Source: an uncultured Bacteroidota bacterium (GTDB lineage Bacteria > Bacteroidota > Bacteroidia > Flavobacteriales > Flavobacteriaceae). From it: 64,000 nucleotides of DNA. Shown piece by piece: positions 20,357 through 30,085 of this stretch. The stretch covers positions 1 through 64,000 of the forward strand of contig CABZJM010000002.1 of NCBI GenBank assembly GCA_902526075.1, written 5' to 3'. Both the position numbers and the translations under genes were made by a program. Position 1 is the first letter of the stretch; each line of letters opens with the position of its first letter. Under the pieces are notes generated by a model. It was not told the DNA's origin and made no database searches. It was given only the letters and a program-made list of their open reading frames with translations.

Positions 20357-21803
20357 TCAACTTTTTGAAAAATCCCCGCTTTTCAACAAAAATGTTAAGA
20401 CATTTTTAATTGAAGAGTACTTATTCTTTAAGCACTTTAAATTCCATAAAAAAAAGATTTTTTTTCACAGGATAAGTATGAAAAAGTACTATGATTATTG
20501 TTTGGGCTACTTTGATGATATTGAATACATAGATTCCTGCGATGAAAATTCTGATATCAGAATTCTATTAAGTATGCTTTTGAGTAAAAATGTTAAGAAA
20601 ATTAATTATATAGACCCATGTGACAATTGGTTAAATAAAAGAATAAAGGAATCTGGAAAATCAATTGAAATTAATATCATTGACTCCCCTCAATTTATAA
20701 ATTCTAATGATGAAAACTTAACTTTTTTCAACCCTGATAAAAAGAAGTTTTTTCAAACCAGTTTTTATAAACTACAAAGAAAAAAAATGGACATTCTTAT
20801 GGTTGATGATAACCCTGAGGGTGGTAAGTGGACCTATGATGATGAAAATAGAAAAAAATATCCCAAAAATAAAATACCACCAAAGATCACTTACCCCAAA
20901 GAAGAGGTCTCATATGTTGAAGAGGCATATTTGTTCATAAAAAATAATTTTGAAAACAATTATGGATCACTCAATCAAAAAATAAACTACCCTACTGATT
21001 TTGAAACAGCCAAAAATTGGTTAAATGATTTTTTAAAAAATAGATTTTTTGAGTTTGGAGATTACGAAGATGCAATCGTTCAAAAGGAATTAATATTAAA
21101 TCATAGCCTACTATCTCCTCTGATTAACTCTGGGTTATTAACACCTTCATATGTGGTAAATGAGTTAAACACTTATGCAACTAAAAAAAACATACCCATT
21201 AACTCATTCGAAGGAATAATCAGACAAATTATTGGCTGGAGAGAATTTATTAGAGGTGTGTACGTTTCTAAGGGTAATATTGAAAGAACTAAAAACTATT
21301 GGGGATTTACAAAAAAAATGCCTGACTCTTTTTACACAGCATCAACAGGCATCAAACCAGTAGATGATAGCATAAACAAAGTAAATGATAATGCCTACTT
21401 ACATCATATTGAAAGACTAATGGTGATTGGGAATTTTATGTTTTTGTGTGAAATAAATCCAGATGATGTATATAAATGGTTTATGGAATTGTTTATTGAC
21501 TCATACGACTGGGTAATGGTTCCGAATGTTTATGGAATGAGTCAGTTTGCTGATGGTGGATTAATGTCTACAAAACCATACATAAGCAGTAGTAATTACA
21601 TAATGAAAATGAGTGATTATAAAAAGGGAGAATGGCAAAAAATATGGGATGGCCTTTACTGGAGATTTATACACAAAAATCAATCTTTTTTTACATCTAA
21701 CCCCAGATTATCCATGATGGTTAGAACATTAAACAAAATGAGCACTGATAAACTAAATTATCATCTCAAAGTCTCTGAAACATTTTTATCGCAATTAAAT
21801 TGA
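20328..21803 (+). CDS. Cryptochrome/deoxyribodipyrimidine photolyase-related protein (DPRP / FeS-BCP-like family), TTG start
   Basis: [74 protein letters not shown]. Confidence 0.9.
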   Translation: MEEVNLIFPNQLFEKSPLFNKNVKTFLIEEYLFFKHFKFHKKKIFFHRISMKKYYDYCLGYFDDIEYIDSCDENSDIRILLSMLLSKNVKKINYIDPCDNWLNKRIKESGKSIEINIIDSPQFINSNDENLTFFNPDKKKFFQTSFYKLQRKKMDILMVDDNPEGGKWTYDDENRKKYPKNKIPPKITYPKEEVSYVEEAYLFIKNNFENNYGSLNQKINYPTDFETAKNWLNDFLKNRFFEFGDYEDAIVQKELILNHSLLSPLINSGLLTPSYVVNELNTYATKKNIPINSFEGIIRQIIGWREFIRGVYVSKGNIERTKNYWGFTKKMPDSFYTASTGIKPVDDSINKVNDNAYLHHIERLMVIGNFMFLCEINPDDVYKWFMELFIDSYDWVMVPNVYGMSQFADGGLMSTKPYISSSNYIMKMSDYKKGEWQKIWDGLYWRFIHKNQSFFTSNPRLSMMVRTLNKMSTDKLNYHLKVSETFLSQLN

Positions 21804-22222
21804 TTTATAATTCTACTTATACTGATATCGAAAAGGATATAGAGACCGATAACCTGGTTGGAAAAAAATATAACTTGATAAAATCAATTAGATTAGGTGG
21901 TATTGGTTCAAAGAGATTAATTGTTGATGAATTCAGTTTGAATTTTAAAAAGCTTATTCAGCAAAAAAATGATATTATTTACTCAAACATTGAGTTAAGA
22001 AAAAGTGGAATCATAGTATATGTAGTTGATAGTCAAAGAAGGTTTACTTGGGTAATTCCATTTTATAAATTAGTTGTATACAAAACCCCTTCATTTTCCA
22101 TACATTCTGACGGAAATTTTATTAGATACAGCAATAAATTGAATCATAAACAAAATCTAGTTTTTTTTAAAAAGGTGTTAGATCATAAATTCAACTTTAA
22201 CAAACATAATAATCAGATATAA
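21800..22222 (+). CDS. Hypothetical protein, photolyase-cluster associated
   Basis: TTGA start/stop overlap with the upstream photolyase; beta-rich sequence, no recognised family. Confidence 0.7.
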   Translation: MIYNSTYTDIEKDIETDNLVGKKYNLIKSIRLGGIGSKRLIVDEFSLNFKKLIQQKNDIIYSNIELRKSGIIVYVVDSQRRFTWVIPFYKLVVYKTPSFSIHSDGNFIRYSNKLNHKQNLVFFKKVLDHKFNFNKHNNQI

Positions 22223-22223
22223 T

Positions 22224-22526
22224 TTGGAAAATTTAAATGGCACAGATATTGATAGAATCATTCAAATGGCATGGGAAGACAGAACAACTTTTGATGCTAT
22301 TCTAGAGACGTTTGGCTTAAACGAGTCGGAAGTTATCACACTCATGCGAAGCAATCTCAAACCTTCCAGTTTTAGACTTTGGAGAAAAAGAGTAGCTGGA
22401 AGGAAAACAAAACATCAGGCCAAAAGAAATTTTGGGCTTGGAAGATTTAAGTGTTCAAGACAAAGAAGCATAAATCAAAATAAAATAAGTAAAAGAAATG
22501 GAAGTAAAAGATACCGAAATAATTGA
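22224..22526 (+). CDS. TIGR03643/DUF2805-like family protein (TTG start)
   Basis: GTDIDRIIQMAWEDRTTFDAILETFGLNESEVITLMRSNLKPSSFRLWRKRVAGRKTKH. Confidence 0.82.
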   Translation: MENLNGTDIDRIIQMAWEDRTTFDAILETFGLNESEVITLMRSNLKPSSFRLWRKRVAGRKTKHQAKRNFGLGRFKCSRQRSINQNKISKRNGSKRYRNN

Positions 22527-22734
22527 TAAAGCAACAGAGTTTGAAAACAGAAAACATGTATACAAAAGTACAAATGAAAAGATAGTTGCATCAAGAGAAG
22601 TTAAAAGTCTTATCCTTGAATTAAATGAAATCTACAAGGAAAATAAAGATACTGACATAATGGATATGATGAAAAGACTTACTGTTATCAAAAGAAAGGT
22701 AGAAAAGAGGTTAAAAGGAAGGCCTGGCTCATAA
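22498..22734 (+). CDS. Small charged hypothetical protein (78 aa)
   Basis: Overlaps the 3' end of the upstream gene; TAATG junction with the downstream SDR. Confidence 0.6.
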   Translation: MEVKDTEIIDKATEFENRKHVYKSTNEKIVASREVKSLILELNEIYKENKDTDIMDMMKRLTVIKRKVEKRLKGRPGS

Positions 22735-23417
22735 TGAAAAACATTCTAATTATAGGCGGATCCAAGGGTATTGGAAAATCAATTGTAGACGATCTTGTTG
22801 ATCACAACAATATTACTTGCTTAAGTAGAAATAAGCCAGACTTTCATCATCAAAATTTTGTTCACAAAGAATTTAATGCCTTAAACGATGAATACCCTGA
22901 AATGGATAGTCTAGACTGTCTGATATATTGTCCTGGTAGTATCAATTTAAAACCCATTTCAACTTTGACTTTAGAAGACTTTAGAAATGATTTTGAAATA
23001 AATGTTATTGGTGCAGTTAAAGCAATCAAACAATATTTACCATTATTAAAAAAATCACTCTCCGCATCAATATTGTTATTTAGTACAGTTGCAACCAAAC
23101 TAGGTATGCCCTACCACGCATCCGTTTCGGTAGCCAAGTCAGGTGTTGATGGTCTTGTTAAAACATTGGGTTCTGAATTAGCTCCCAAAGTAAGGATTAA
23201 TGCAATTGCTCCTACAATAACAAATACTGATTTAGCTTCCAAAATTCTAAGAAACGAAAAAGTAATAGAAAATATGATTGAAAGACATCCACTTAAAAAA
23301 ATCCTTTCATCTAGTGAAGTAGCTAAAATGGCATGTTTTCTTATTTCTGAAAAAGCATCCTCAATCTCTGGACAAATCTTTAATATGGATGCAGGAATCG
23401 TAACATTTAAAAGCTAA
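22734..23417 (+). CDS. Short-chain dehydrogenase/reductase
   Basis: IIGGSKGIGKSIV; YHASVSVAKSGVDGLVKTL; C-terminal SSISGQIFNMDAGI. Confidence 0.9.
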   Translation: MKNILIIGGSKGIGKSIVDDLVDHNNITCLSRNKPDFHHQNFVHKEFNALNDEYPEMDSLDCLIYCPGSINLKPISTLTLEDFRNDFEINVIGAVKAIKQYLPLLKKSLSASILLFSTVATKLGMPYHASVSVAKSGVDGLVKTLGSELAPKVRINAIAPTITNTDLASKILRNEKVIENMIERHPLKKILSSSEVAKMACFLISEKASSISGQIFNMDAGIVTFKS

Positions 23418-23421
23418 TATT

Positions 23422-23979
23422 ATGATAAATACAATTAAGATAGTATTAGTTCTCATGTTCTCACTTTTTAGTAGTGACTTTAACAAAAAAAAATCAAATA
23501 AAGCGTCTATGTCAATATATGATATCACAATTAAAAATATTGAAGGAAGTGAAATGTCACTAAGCGATTTTAAAGGTAAGTATATATTATTTGTTAATGT
23601 TGCTTCAAACTGCGGTTTTACAAGACAGTATAAAGATCTTCAAAAATTATATGATCAAAACTCTGATAAATTAGTTGTAATAGGTGTACCATGCAACCAA
23701 TTTGGCGCCCAAGAACCAGGAAGTGAAGACCAAATCTCAATATTTTGCTCACAAAAATACAATGTTTCCTTTCCAATGACTGAAAAAACTTATGTAAGGG
23801 GGTCTAATCAACATACATTATATAAATGGCTAACATCTAAGGAATTGAATGGTAGGAAAAATTCAAGTGTAAAGTGGAATTTTCAAAAATACTTGGTTGA
23901 CAAGGATGGAAATCTAATTGATTATTGGTACTCTTTAACTAGTCCCATGAGTTCCAAAATTACGAACTACATTAAATGA
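23422..23979 (+). CDS. Glutathione peroxidase-like peroxidase (Cys type), exported
   Basis: YILFVNVASNCGFTRQYKDLQKLY; GVPCNQFGAQEPG; VKWNFQKYLVDKDG. Confidence 0.93.
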   Translation: MINTIKIVLVLMFSLFSSDFNKKKSNKASMSIYDITIKNIEGSEMSLSDFKGKYILFVNVASNCGFTRQYKDLQKLYDQNSDKLVVIGVPCNQFGAQEPGSEDQISIFCSQKYNVSFPMTEKTYVRGSNQHTLYKWLTSKELNGRKNSSVKWNFQKYLVDKDGNLIDYWYSLTSPMSSKITNYIK

Positions 23980-24437
23980 AAATTTTTAGATTAGAAAAAT
24001 CTATAAAATTACCAATTACCATTGAAGAGTGCTGGGAATTTTTTTCTTCTCCCAAAAATCTCAAAATAATCACCCCAGACTACATGGGGTTTAGCATCAT
24101 CGATGGAGAAAAAACAAAAATGTATTCTGGTCAGATTATAAAGTACAATGTGACTCCAATTTTTGGTATAAATATGAAATGGGTGACAGAAATTTCACAT
24201 GTCAAAGAATATAAATTTTTTGTTGATGAACAAAGATTTGGTCCTTATAAATTTTGGCATCATAAACATATATTTGAAGTAATAGATGGTGGAGTTAAAG
24301 TAATTGATATTTTAGATTATGCATTACCTTTTGGGTTTTTGGGGTTGTTATTTCATCCTATCACTGTCAGACCAAAGTTGAATGAAATTTTTAATTACAG
24401 AGAAAAAAAGTTGATTGAAATATTCGGAAAATTATGA
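23976..24437 (+). CDS. SRPBCC family protein
   Basis: KSIKLPITIEECWEFFSSPKNLKIITPDYMGF; ATGA overlap with GPx. Confidence 0.85.
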   Translation: MKIFRLEKSIKLPITIEECWEFFSSPKNLKIITPDYMGFSIIDGEKTKMYSGQIIKYNVTPIFGINMKWVTEISHVKEYKFFVDEQRFGPYKFWHHKHIFEVIDGGVKVIDILDYALPFGFLGLLFHPITVRPKLNEIFNYREKKLIEIFGKL

Positions 24438-25732
24438 TGGAAGAGGTTAATATTTTTTGGTTTAGAAGAGATTTAAGATTGTACGATAATTCAGGATTAT
24501 CTGCAGCTACACATTCCAAAATTAAAGTTATACCCATATTTATTTTTGACACTTCAATAACTGATAAACTCCCCAATAATGACAGAAGAATTAACTTTAT
24601 ATTCGACAACCTAGCGAAGATTGATTTAGAATTAAAAAATAAATTTAATTCGTCAATTAATGTGTTCAAAGGCAAACCTGAAGAAATTTTCAAGGAATTA
24701 ATCAGAAATTATAAAATAAATTCTGTTTTTATAAATAATGACTACGAACCATATGCTATTTCGAGAGATAAATCAATTAAAGATCTATTAGAAAATAATC
24801 AAATTAAATTTAAGTCCTTCAAGGATCAGGTAATCTTCGAAAAAAATGAAGTTGTAAAAGACGATGGTAACCCATATGTTGTTTACACCCCATATATGAG
24901 AAAATGGAAAGCTAGTTTGAATGAAGATCTTTCTGAACTTAATGAAAAAGAGGTTATAAATAATTTTTACAACTCCCCCGTTTCTGCTCTAAAGAAATTA
25001 AATGAATATGGTTTTATCGAGAATGATAAAAAAATTGAAGCTTTCAAATTAAATAGAGATATAGTAACAAAATATGCTGATACAAGGAACTTTCCTTCAA
25101 TTAATTCTACATCAAAGATTGGACCTTATCTAAGATTTGGAACTGTCAGTGTAAGAAAAATTGTTTCAGGATTATTAAAATTTAATGACCAAACATATTT
25201 AAATGAACTGATTTGGAGAGAGTTTTTTATGCAAATATTGTTTCATTTTCCTCATACTGCAGAAAAAAGTTTTAAGTCAAAATATGATAAGATTATATGG
25301 TTAAATGATTCCAAATCGTTTGAAGCATGGAAAAATGGAGAAACTGGTTTCCCTTTAGTTGATGCAGGTATGAAAGAACTTAATAACACTGGCTTTATGC
25401 ATAACAGAGTTAGAATGATAACTGCAAGCTTTTTATGTAAGCATCTATTAATTGATTGGAGATTAGGAGAAAAATATTTTGCTCTTAAACTTAATGACTA
25501 TGAAATGGCTAGTAACGTTGGTAATTGGCAGTGGGCAAGTGGATCAGGCGTTGACGCTGCACCTTACTTCAGAATCTTTAATCCTCATACTCAAATTATA
25601 AAATTTGATAAGAGCAGGGAATACATTAACAAGTGGGTAAATACTGAATCCGAATCTTATCCAGATGAGATTGTTGATCACAAAGTTGCTAGACAAAGGT
25701 GCTTAAATACTTACAAAATGTATTTAGACTAA
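24434..25732 (+). CDS. phrB: Deoxyribodipyrimidine photolyase / class I cryptochrome-photolyase
   Basis: VNIFWFRRDLRLYDNSGL; GPYLRFGTVSVRKI; LIWREFFMQILFHFP; NVGNWQWASGSGVDAAPYFRIFNP. Confidence 0.93.
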   Translation: MMEEVNIFWFRRDLRLYDNSGLSAATHSKIKVIPIFIFDTSITDKLPNNDRRINFIFDNLAKIDLELKNKFNSSINVFKGKPEEIFKELIRNYKINSVFINNDYEPYAISRDKSIKDLLENNQIKFKSFKDQVIFEKNEVVKDDGNPYVVYTPYMRKWKASLNEDLSELNEKEVINNFYNSPVSALKKLNEYGFIENDKKIEAFKLNRDIVTKYADTRNFPSINSTSKIGPYLRFGTVSVRKIVSGLLKFNDQTYLNELIWREFFMQILFHFPHTAEKSFKSKYDKIIWLNDSKSFEAWKNGETGFPLVDAGMKELNNTGFMHNRVRMITASFLCKHLLIDWRLGEKYFALKLNDYEMASNVGNWQWASGSGVDAAPYFRIFNPHTQIIKFDKSREYINKWVNTESESYPDEIVDHKVARQRCLNTYKMYLD

Positions 25733-25760
25733 AATCATTATATTTATCAATATTCATAAC

Positions 25761-27191
25761 ATGATGAAGTATCAATTACTCTTTGGTTTTCTGTTTTTTG
25801 CAAGCCTTGACGTTTTTTCTCAAAATTTAGACGAGACAAAAAAAAATATTATTTTGTCTATTGAAAACCACGAAGAAGAAATAATAAAAATCAGCGATAA
25901 AATATGGGAACTAGCAGAAACTGCTTTTAACGAATATGAATCATCTAAACTTCTTTCTGATTATGCTGAGGTAAATGGTTTTAGTCTTGAGAGAGGTGTA
26001 GCTGGAATGCCTACAGCATTTGTTGCAACATATGGGCAGGGCAGTCCAGTTATAAGTGTTTTAGGTGAATTTGATGCTCTTCCTGGTCTATCTCAAGATA
26101 CTACTCCAACTAAAAAACCCCTGATAGAAGGTGGGAATGGCCATGGTTGTGGACATAACTTATTTGGGGCTGCAAGTCTTGCCTCTGCAATTGCTATAAA
26201 AGAACAGATCGAAAACGGAGACTTAAAAGGAACTATTAAATTCTTTGGAACCCCTTCAGAAGAAAAGTTTTTTGGCAAAATATGGATGGTTGATGCAGGT
26301 TTATGGGATGATGTAGATGTAAATATAAGTTGGCACCCTGGATACTATACCGAGTCTGATGTTCAGTCTACCTTGGCTTTAATTGATTTTCAGGTTGAAT
26401 TTTTTGGTCAAGCAGCACACGCGTCAATGGACCCTTGGAATGGAAGAAGTACCTCCGATGCCTTAGAATTATATACAACTGCAATTAATTATTACCGAGA
26501 ACATGTTGAGCCAACAGTTAGAATGCATTATCACATTCAGGATGCTGGAAAGGTTGTGAATGTGGTTCCCGATTACTCAAAATTATGGGTCAGAGTACGT
26601 AACTCAAATAGAGCTGGAATGACCCCAGTTTATGAAAGGGTAATGGAAATGGCAGAAGGAGCTGCAATACTTGCAAATGTTGATTATAAGGTAAAATTAA
26701 TTTCTGGAATATACGAAGTTTTAGTTAATAGAACGGGTGGTGAAATTATGCAAAAAAATTTAGAGCTATTGGGTCCAATAGAATATCATAATGATGAGAT
26801 AAAATTTGCCAAAGAATTACAACTTACTCTGGATAAGCCCCAAGTGGGCTTAAATGGAATGATATACCCTCTTAGGGAAACCATAATTAACGGTGGTGGC
26901 GGTTCTACTGATGTCGGAGATGTTAGCTGGAACGTTCCAAATATTAATTTATCTGTAACAACAGCACCATACGAAACACCATGGCATTCATGGGCTGTAG
27001 TAGCTTGCGGTGGAATGAGTATTGGACACAAAGGTGCAATCTATGCATCAAAGGCAATGGCTTTTACAATGTCTGACTTATTTAAGAGTGATAAGCTTGT
27101 AAAAGAAATAAAAGATGAATTTTTAATGAGAAAGGGTGATCATGTATATAAACCAATGATTGATGGTCCTCCTCCGATTAATCAAAATTAA
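25761..27191 (+). CDS. M20 family amidohydrolase (AbgB-like), secreted
   Basis: ISVLGEFDALPGLSQ; GHGCGHNLFGAASL; FFGTPSEE; QAAHASMDPWNGRS. Confidence 0.87.
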   Translation: MMKYQLLFGFLFFASLDVFSQNLDETKKNIILSIENHEEEIIKISDKIWELAETAFNEYESSKLLSDYAEVNGFSLERGVAGMPTAFVATYGQGSPVISVLGEFDALPGLSQDTTPTKKPLIEGGNGHGCGHNLFGAASLASAIAIKEQIENGDLKGTIKFFGTPSEEKFFGKIWMVDAGLWDDVDVNISWHPGYYTESDVQSTLALIDFQVEFFGQAAHASMDPWNGRSTSDALELYTTAINYYREHVEPTVRMHYHIQDAGKVVNVVPDYSKLWVRVRNSNRAGMTPVYERVMEMAEGAAILANVDYKVKLISGIYEVLVNRTGGEIMQKNLELLGPIEYHNDEIKFAKELQLTLDKPQVGLNGMIYPLRETIINGGGGSTDVGDVSWNVPNINLSVTTAPYETPWHSWAVVACGGMSIGHKGAIYASKAMAFTMSDLFKSDKLVKEIKDEFLMRKGDHVYKPMIDGPPPINQN

Positions 27192-28495
27192 ATCCTTTCA
27201 ATTAAGGCGCCTAGCAACCTTAATCGTTCATCAATATTTTCATAACCTCTGTCAATCTGTTCGATATTTTGAATAATAGACTCTCCTTTCGCGGATAAGG
27301 CTGCAATTAGTAGTGAAATTCCTGCTCTAATATCAGGTGAGCTCATGGTAGTGGCTTTTAAAGAAGATTTAAAGTCATGTCCTATAACTGTTGCGCGATG
27401 TGGATCGCATAAAATTATCTTTGCACCCATATCAATTAATTTATCAACAAAGAATAATCTACTTTCAAACATTTTTTGATGAATTAAAACACTACCTCTT
27501 GCTTGAGTGGCAATAACCAAAATAATACTGAGTAAATCAGGGCTGAAACCTGGCCATGGAGCATCAGAAATTGATAAAATAGAGCCGTCAATATAATTGC
27601 TTATTTCGTATCCATTTTTGTGCTCTGGGATAACGATATCATCACCCTCTTTTATCAACGAAATGCCTAGTGATCTAAAAATATTTGGAATAACACCAAG
27701 ATTATCCCAACTTACATCTTTTATTCTGATGTTACTCTTTGTCATAGCTGCCAATCCAATCCAACTTCCTATTTCAATCATGTCAGGTAATACAAAGTGA
27801 TCAGCACCACCTAAACAATCAACTCCTTCAATCACTAATAAATTTGAACCTATCCCTTTAATTTTTGCACCCATTTTACATAAAAGCTTACATAATTGCT
27901 GTATATAAGGTTCACAAGCAGCATTATATATAGTAGTTATTCCCTGTGCCAGAACAGAGGCCATTAATATATTAGCAGTACCTGTAACAGAAGCTTCATC
28001 CAATAAAATGTAGGCACCTTTTAATCCTTTTGATTCTACCCCATAAAAGTAATTCTCTTTGTTATATGAAAAATTAGCGCCAAGTTTAATTAAACCTTCA
28101 AAATGTGTGTCTAATCTCCTTCTACCTATTTTATCACCTCCAGGTCTAGGAATAAATGCTTTACCAAATCTAGCCAAAAGAGGACCAACTATCATAATTG
28201 AACCTCTTAAACTTTTACCGTCAGTCTTAAATTGCTCAGAACTCAAATAATCTAAATTGATATTATCTGCTTTGAATGAATACTTATTTGAGTCTAGCTT
28301 ATTAACTTTTACACCCAAAGATTTTAAAAGAGAAATGAGTTTATTTATATCTATAATATCAGGAATATTATTTATTAAAACCTCCTCAGAAGTTAATAGA
28401 GTTGCACAAATAATTTGAAGTGCCTCGTTTTTTGCTCCCTGAGGTTTTACTTCTCCTTTGAGTTTTCTTCCACCTGATATTTTAAAAGCTTGCAT
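27188..28495 (-). CDS. murA: UDP-N-acetylglucosamine 1-carboxyvinyltransferase
   Basis: ISGGRKLKGEVKPQGAKNEALQIICATLLT; RPGGDKIGRRRLDTH; SSPDIRAGISLLIAAL. Confidence 0.93.
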   Translation of the reverse strand: MQAFKISGGRKLKGEVKPQGAKNEALQIICATLLTSEEVLINNIPDIIDINKLISLLKSLGVKVNKLDSNKYSFKADNINLDYLSSEQFKTDGKSLRGSIMIVGPLLARFGKAFIPRPGGDKIGRRRLDTHFEGLIKLGANFSYNKENYFYGVESKGLKGAYILLDEASVTGTANILMASVLAQGITTIYNAACEPYIQQLCKLLCKMGAKIKGIGSNLLVIEGVDCLGGADHFVLPDMIEIGSWIGLAAMTKSNIRIKDVSWDNLGVIPNIFRSLGISLIKEGDDIVIPEHKNGYEISNYIDGSILSISDAPWPGFSPDLLSIILVIATQARGSVLIHQKMFESRLFFVDKLIDMGAKIILCDPHRATVIGHDFKSSLKATTMSSPDIRAGISLLIAALSAKGESIIQNIEQIDRGYENIDERLRLLGALIERI

Positions 28496-28505
28496 TTTAT
28501 GAAGA

Positions 28506-29138
28506 CTAATATCTTTTTCTGTTTTTATTATTTTTCTTGGGAAATTTCTTATTTGAAAACCTTTTCTTAGACCTGAGCAAAAGGGCTGAATCCAATAACT
28601 CCTCTTTTGAATCTCTGATATCTATCTTAGAATCCGACAGCTCATATAGATGATCAAATATAACCTGATCCTTTACGCTATCTTTATTCCAATTTAAAAA
28701 ACACTTTTTCATGTGATTAGCTATTGTTAAAACTAATGCTTCTTTCATTTCACCAGCATCCCATTTTACAGCTTCATCAATCATGATTTTAATATTATTT
28801 CCGTAAAATCTATATTTTGGGAAATTCTGAGGATAACTTAGTGGATCTGGTTTAGCATTTAGTACTTCTTTGGAGGGCTTTTCAAATGGCGAATCAGCAT
28901 CTAGTTTAAAATCTGACATAATGAATAACTGATCCCATAATTTATGCTGAAAGTCAGGTACATCCCTCAAATGTGGTTGCAAATTACCCATAACCGAAAT
29001 AATTGAATTGGCCAATTTATTTCTCTCTTCTTTACTTTCTCTAGAGGATGCATAATTTATCATTTTTTGAATATGTCTTCCATATTCAGGAATAATTAAC
29101 TCTTCCCTTATTGTATTATATTCTAAATTTTCAATCAA
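28506..29138 (-). CDS. DUF4290 domain-containing protein
   Basis: LEYNTIREELIIPEYGRHIQKMINYASSRESKEERNKLANSII. Confidence 0.88.
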   Translation of the reverse strand: MIENLEYNTIREELIIPEYGRHIQKMINYASSRESKEERNKLANSIISVMGNLQPHLRDVPDFQHKLWDQLFIMSDFKLDADSPFEKPSKEVLNAKPDPLSYPQNFPKYRFYGNNIKIMIDEAVKWDAGEMKEALVLTIANHMKKCFLNWNKDSVKDQVIFDHLYELSDSKIDIRDSKEELLDSALLLRSKKRFSNKKFPKKNNKNRKRY

Positions 29139-29193
29139 CTTTATATGTTTTACAGGTTAATATGAGGCAAAATACGAAAAATATGTGCAGAAA

Positions 29194-29481
29194 TTATAAT
29201 AAAATTACATTTTCAATTCTATCAGCGACCTTCTTGTAGTTTTCGATTATTAAATCTGGGTTTTTAGCAATAATTTTTACCGAAACCGAGGTGTAATTGC
29301 CGTTTCTAGAGGTTTTAATTTTAAAGTCTGCATTTGATGCTTTAAAAATATCTCTTAATATTTCAATATTCTCAGATTTAGAACTGTAAATAAATTTATA
29401 TATATATTCTGAAGGCCAAGTGCTTGTGTCATCAAGAAGTTGCTTTAAGTTCTTATAAAAATTTTTATTATTTTCACCCAT
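29194..29481 (-). CDS. DUF493 family protein
   Basis: KNLKQLLDDTSTWPSEYIYKFIYSS...SRNGNYTSVSVKIIAKNPDLII. Confidence 0.8.
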   Translation of the reverse strand: MGENNKNFYKNLKQLLDDTSTWPSEYIYKFIYSSKSENIEILRDIFKASNADFKIKTSRNGNYTSVSVKIIAKNPDLIIENYKKVADRIENVILL

Positions 29482-29557
29482 TTCTTGAAAACAAATATAT
29501 TGTTAATTATTTTTTCATTTTAAACATTATTGTCGAATTTTATAAAAAAATATTGTT

Positions 29558-30085
29558 ATGAAGATTGTGATTACTGGTGGTCCTGGAACCGGAAAAACTT
29601 CGATAATTAACAAATTAGAGAGTCATGGACACCATGTATTTCATGAGAGTTCCAGAGAAATAATCAGAAAATATAAAAAATTAGGTCATGATCAATACTT
29701 TTTATCAGATCCTATTAAATTTTCAGAAATACTTTTAAAAAATAGAATTATACAGTTTGAAGAGTCCAATAAATCAGACCATGATATTAAATTTTTTGAT
29801 AGAGGTATTCCAGATATTATAGCTTATTTGAATTATAAGAAAATTTCATTTGTTAAGGAATTGGAATTAACATCAAAAAAGTATAAGTACGATTTTATTT
29901 TTTTAGCTGAGCCATGGAAGGATATATACAAAAAAGACAATGAAAGATATGAATCTTTTGAGGACTTAAAGGTTATTAATAAATACATAAAAAAAATATA
30001 CTCTGATTATGCTGAAAAGTTTATCACAATTCCAAAAAGTTCGGTCCAAGAAAGAACAAATTTTATAATTGAATCAATTAAATGA
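29558..30085 (+). CDS. AAA_28 / NadR-like P-loop ATPase
   Basis: IVITGGPGTGKTSIINKLESHGHHVFHESSREIIRKYKK. Confidence 0.85.
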   Translation: MKIVITGGPGTGKTSIINKLESHGHHVFHESSREIIRKYKKLGHDQYFLSDPIKFSEILLKNRIIQFEESNKSDHDIKFFDRGIPDIIAYLNYKKISFVKELELTSKKYKYDFIFLAEPWKDIYKKDNERYESFEDLKVINKYIKKIYSDYAEKFITIPKSSVQERTNFIIESIK

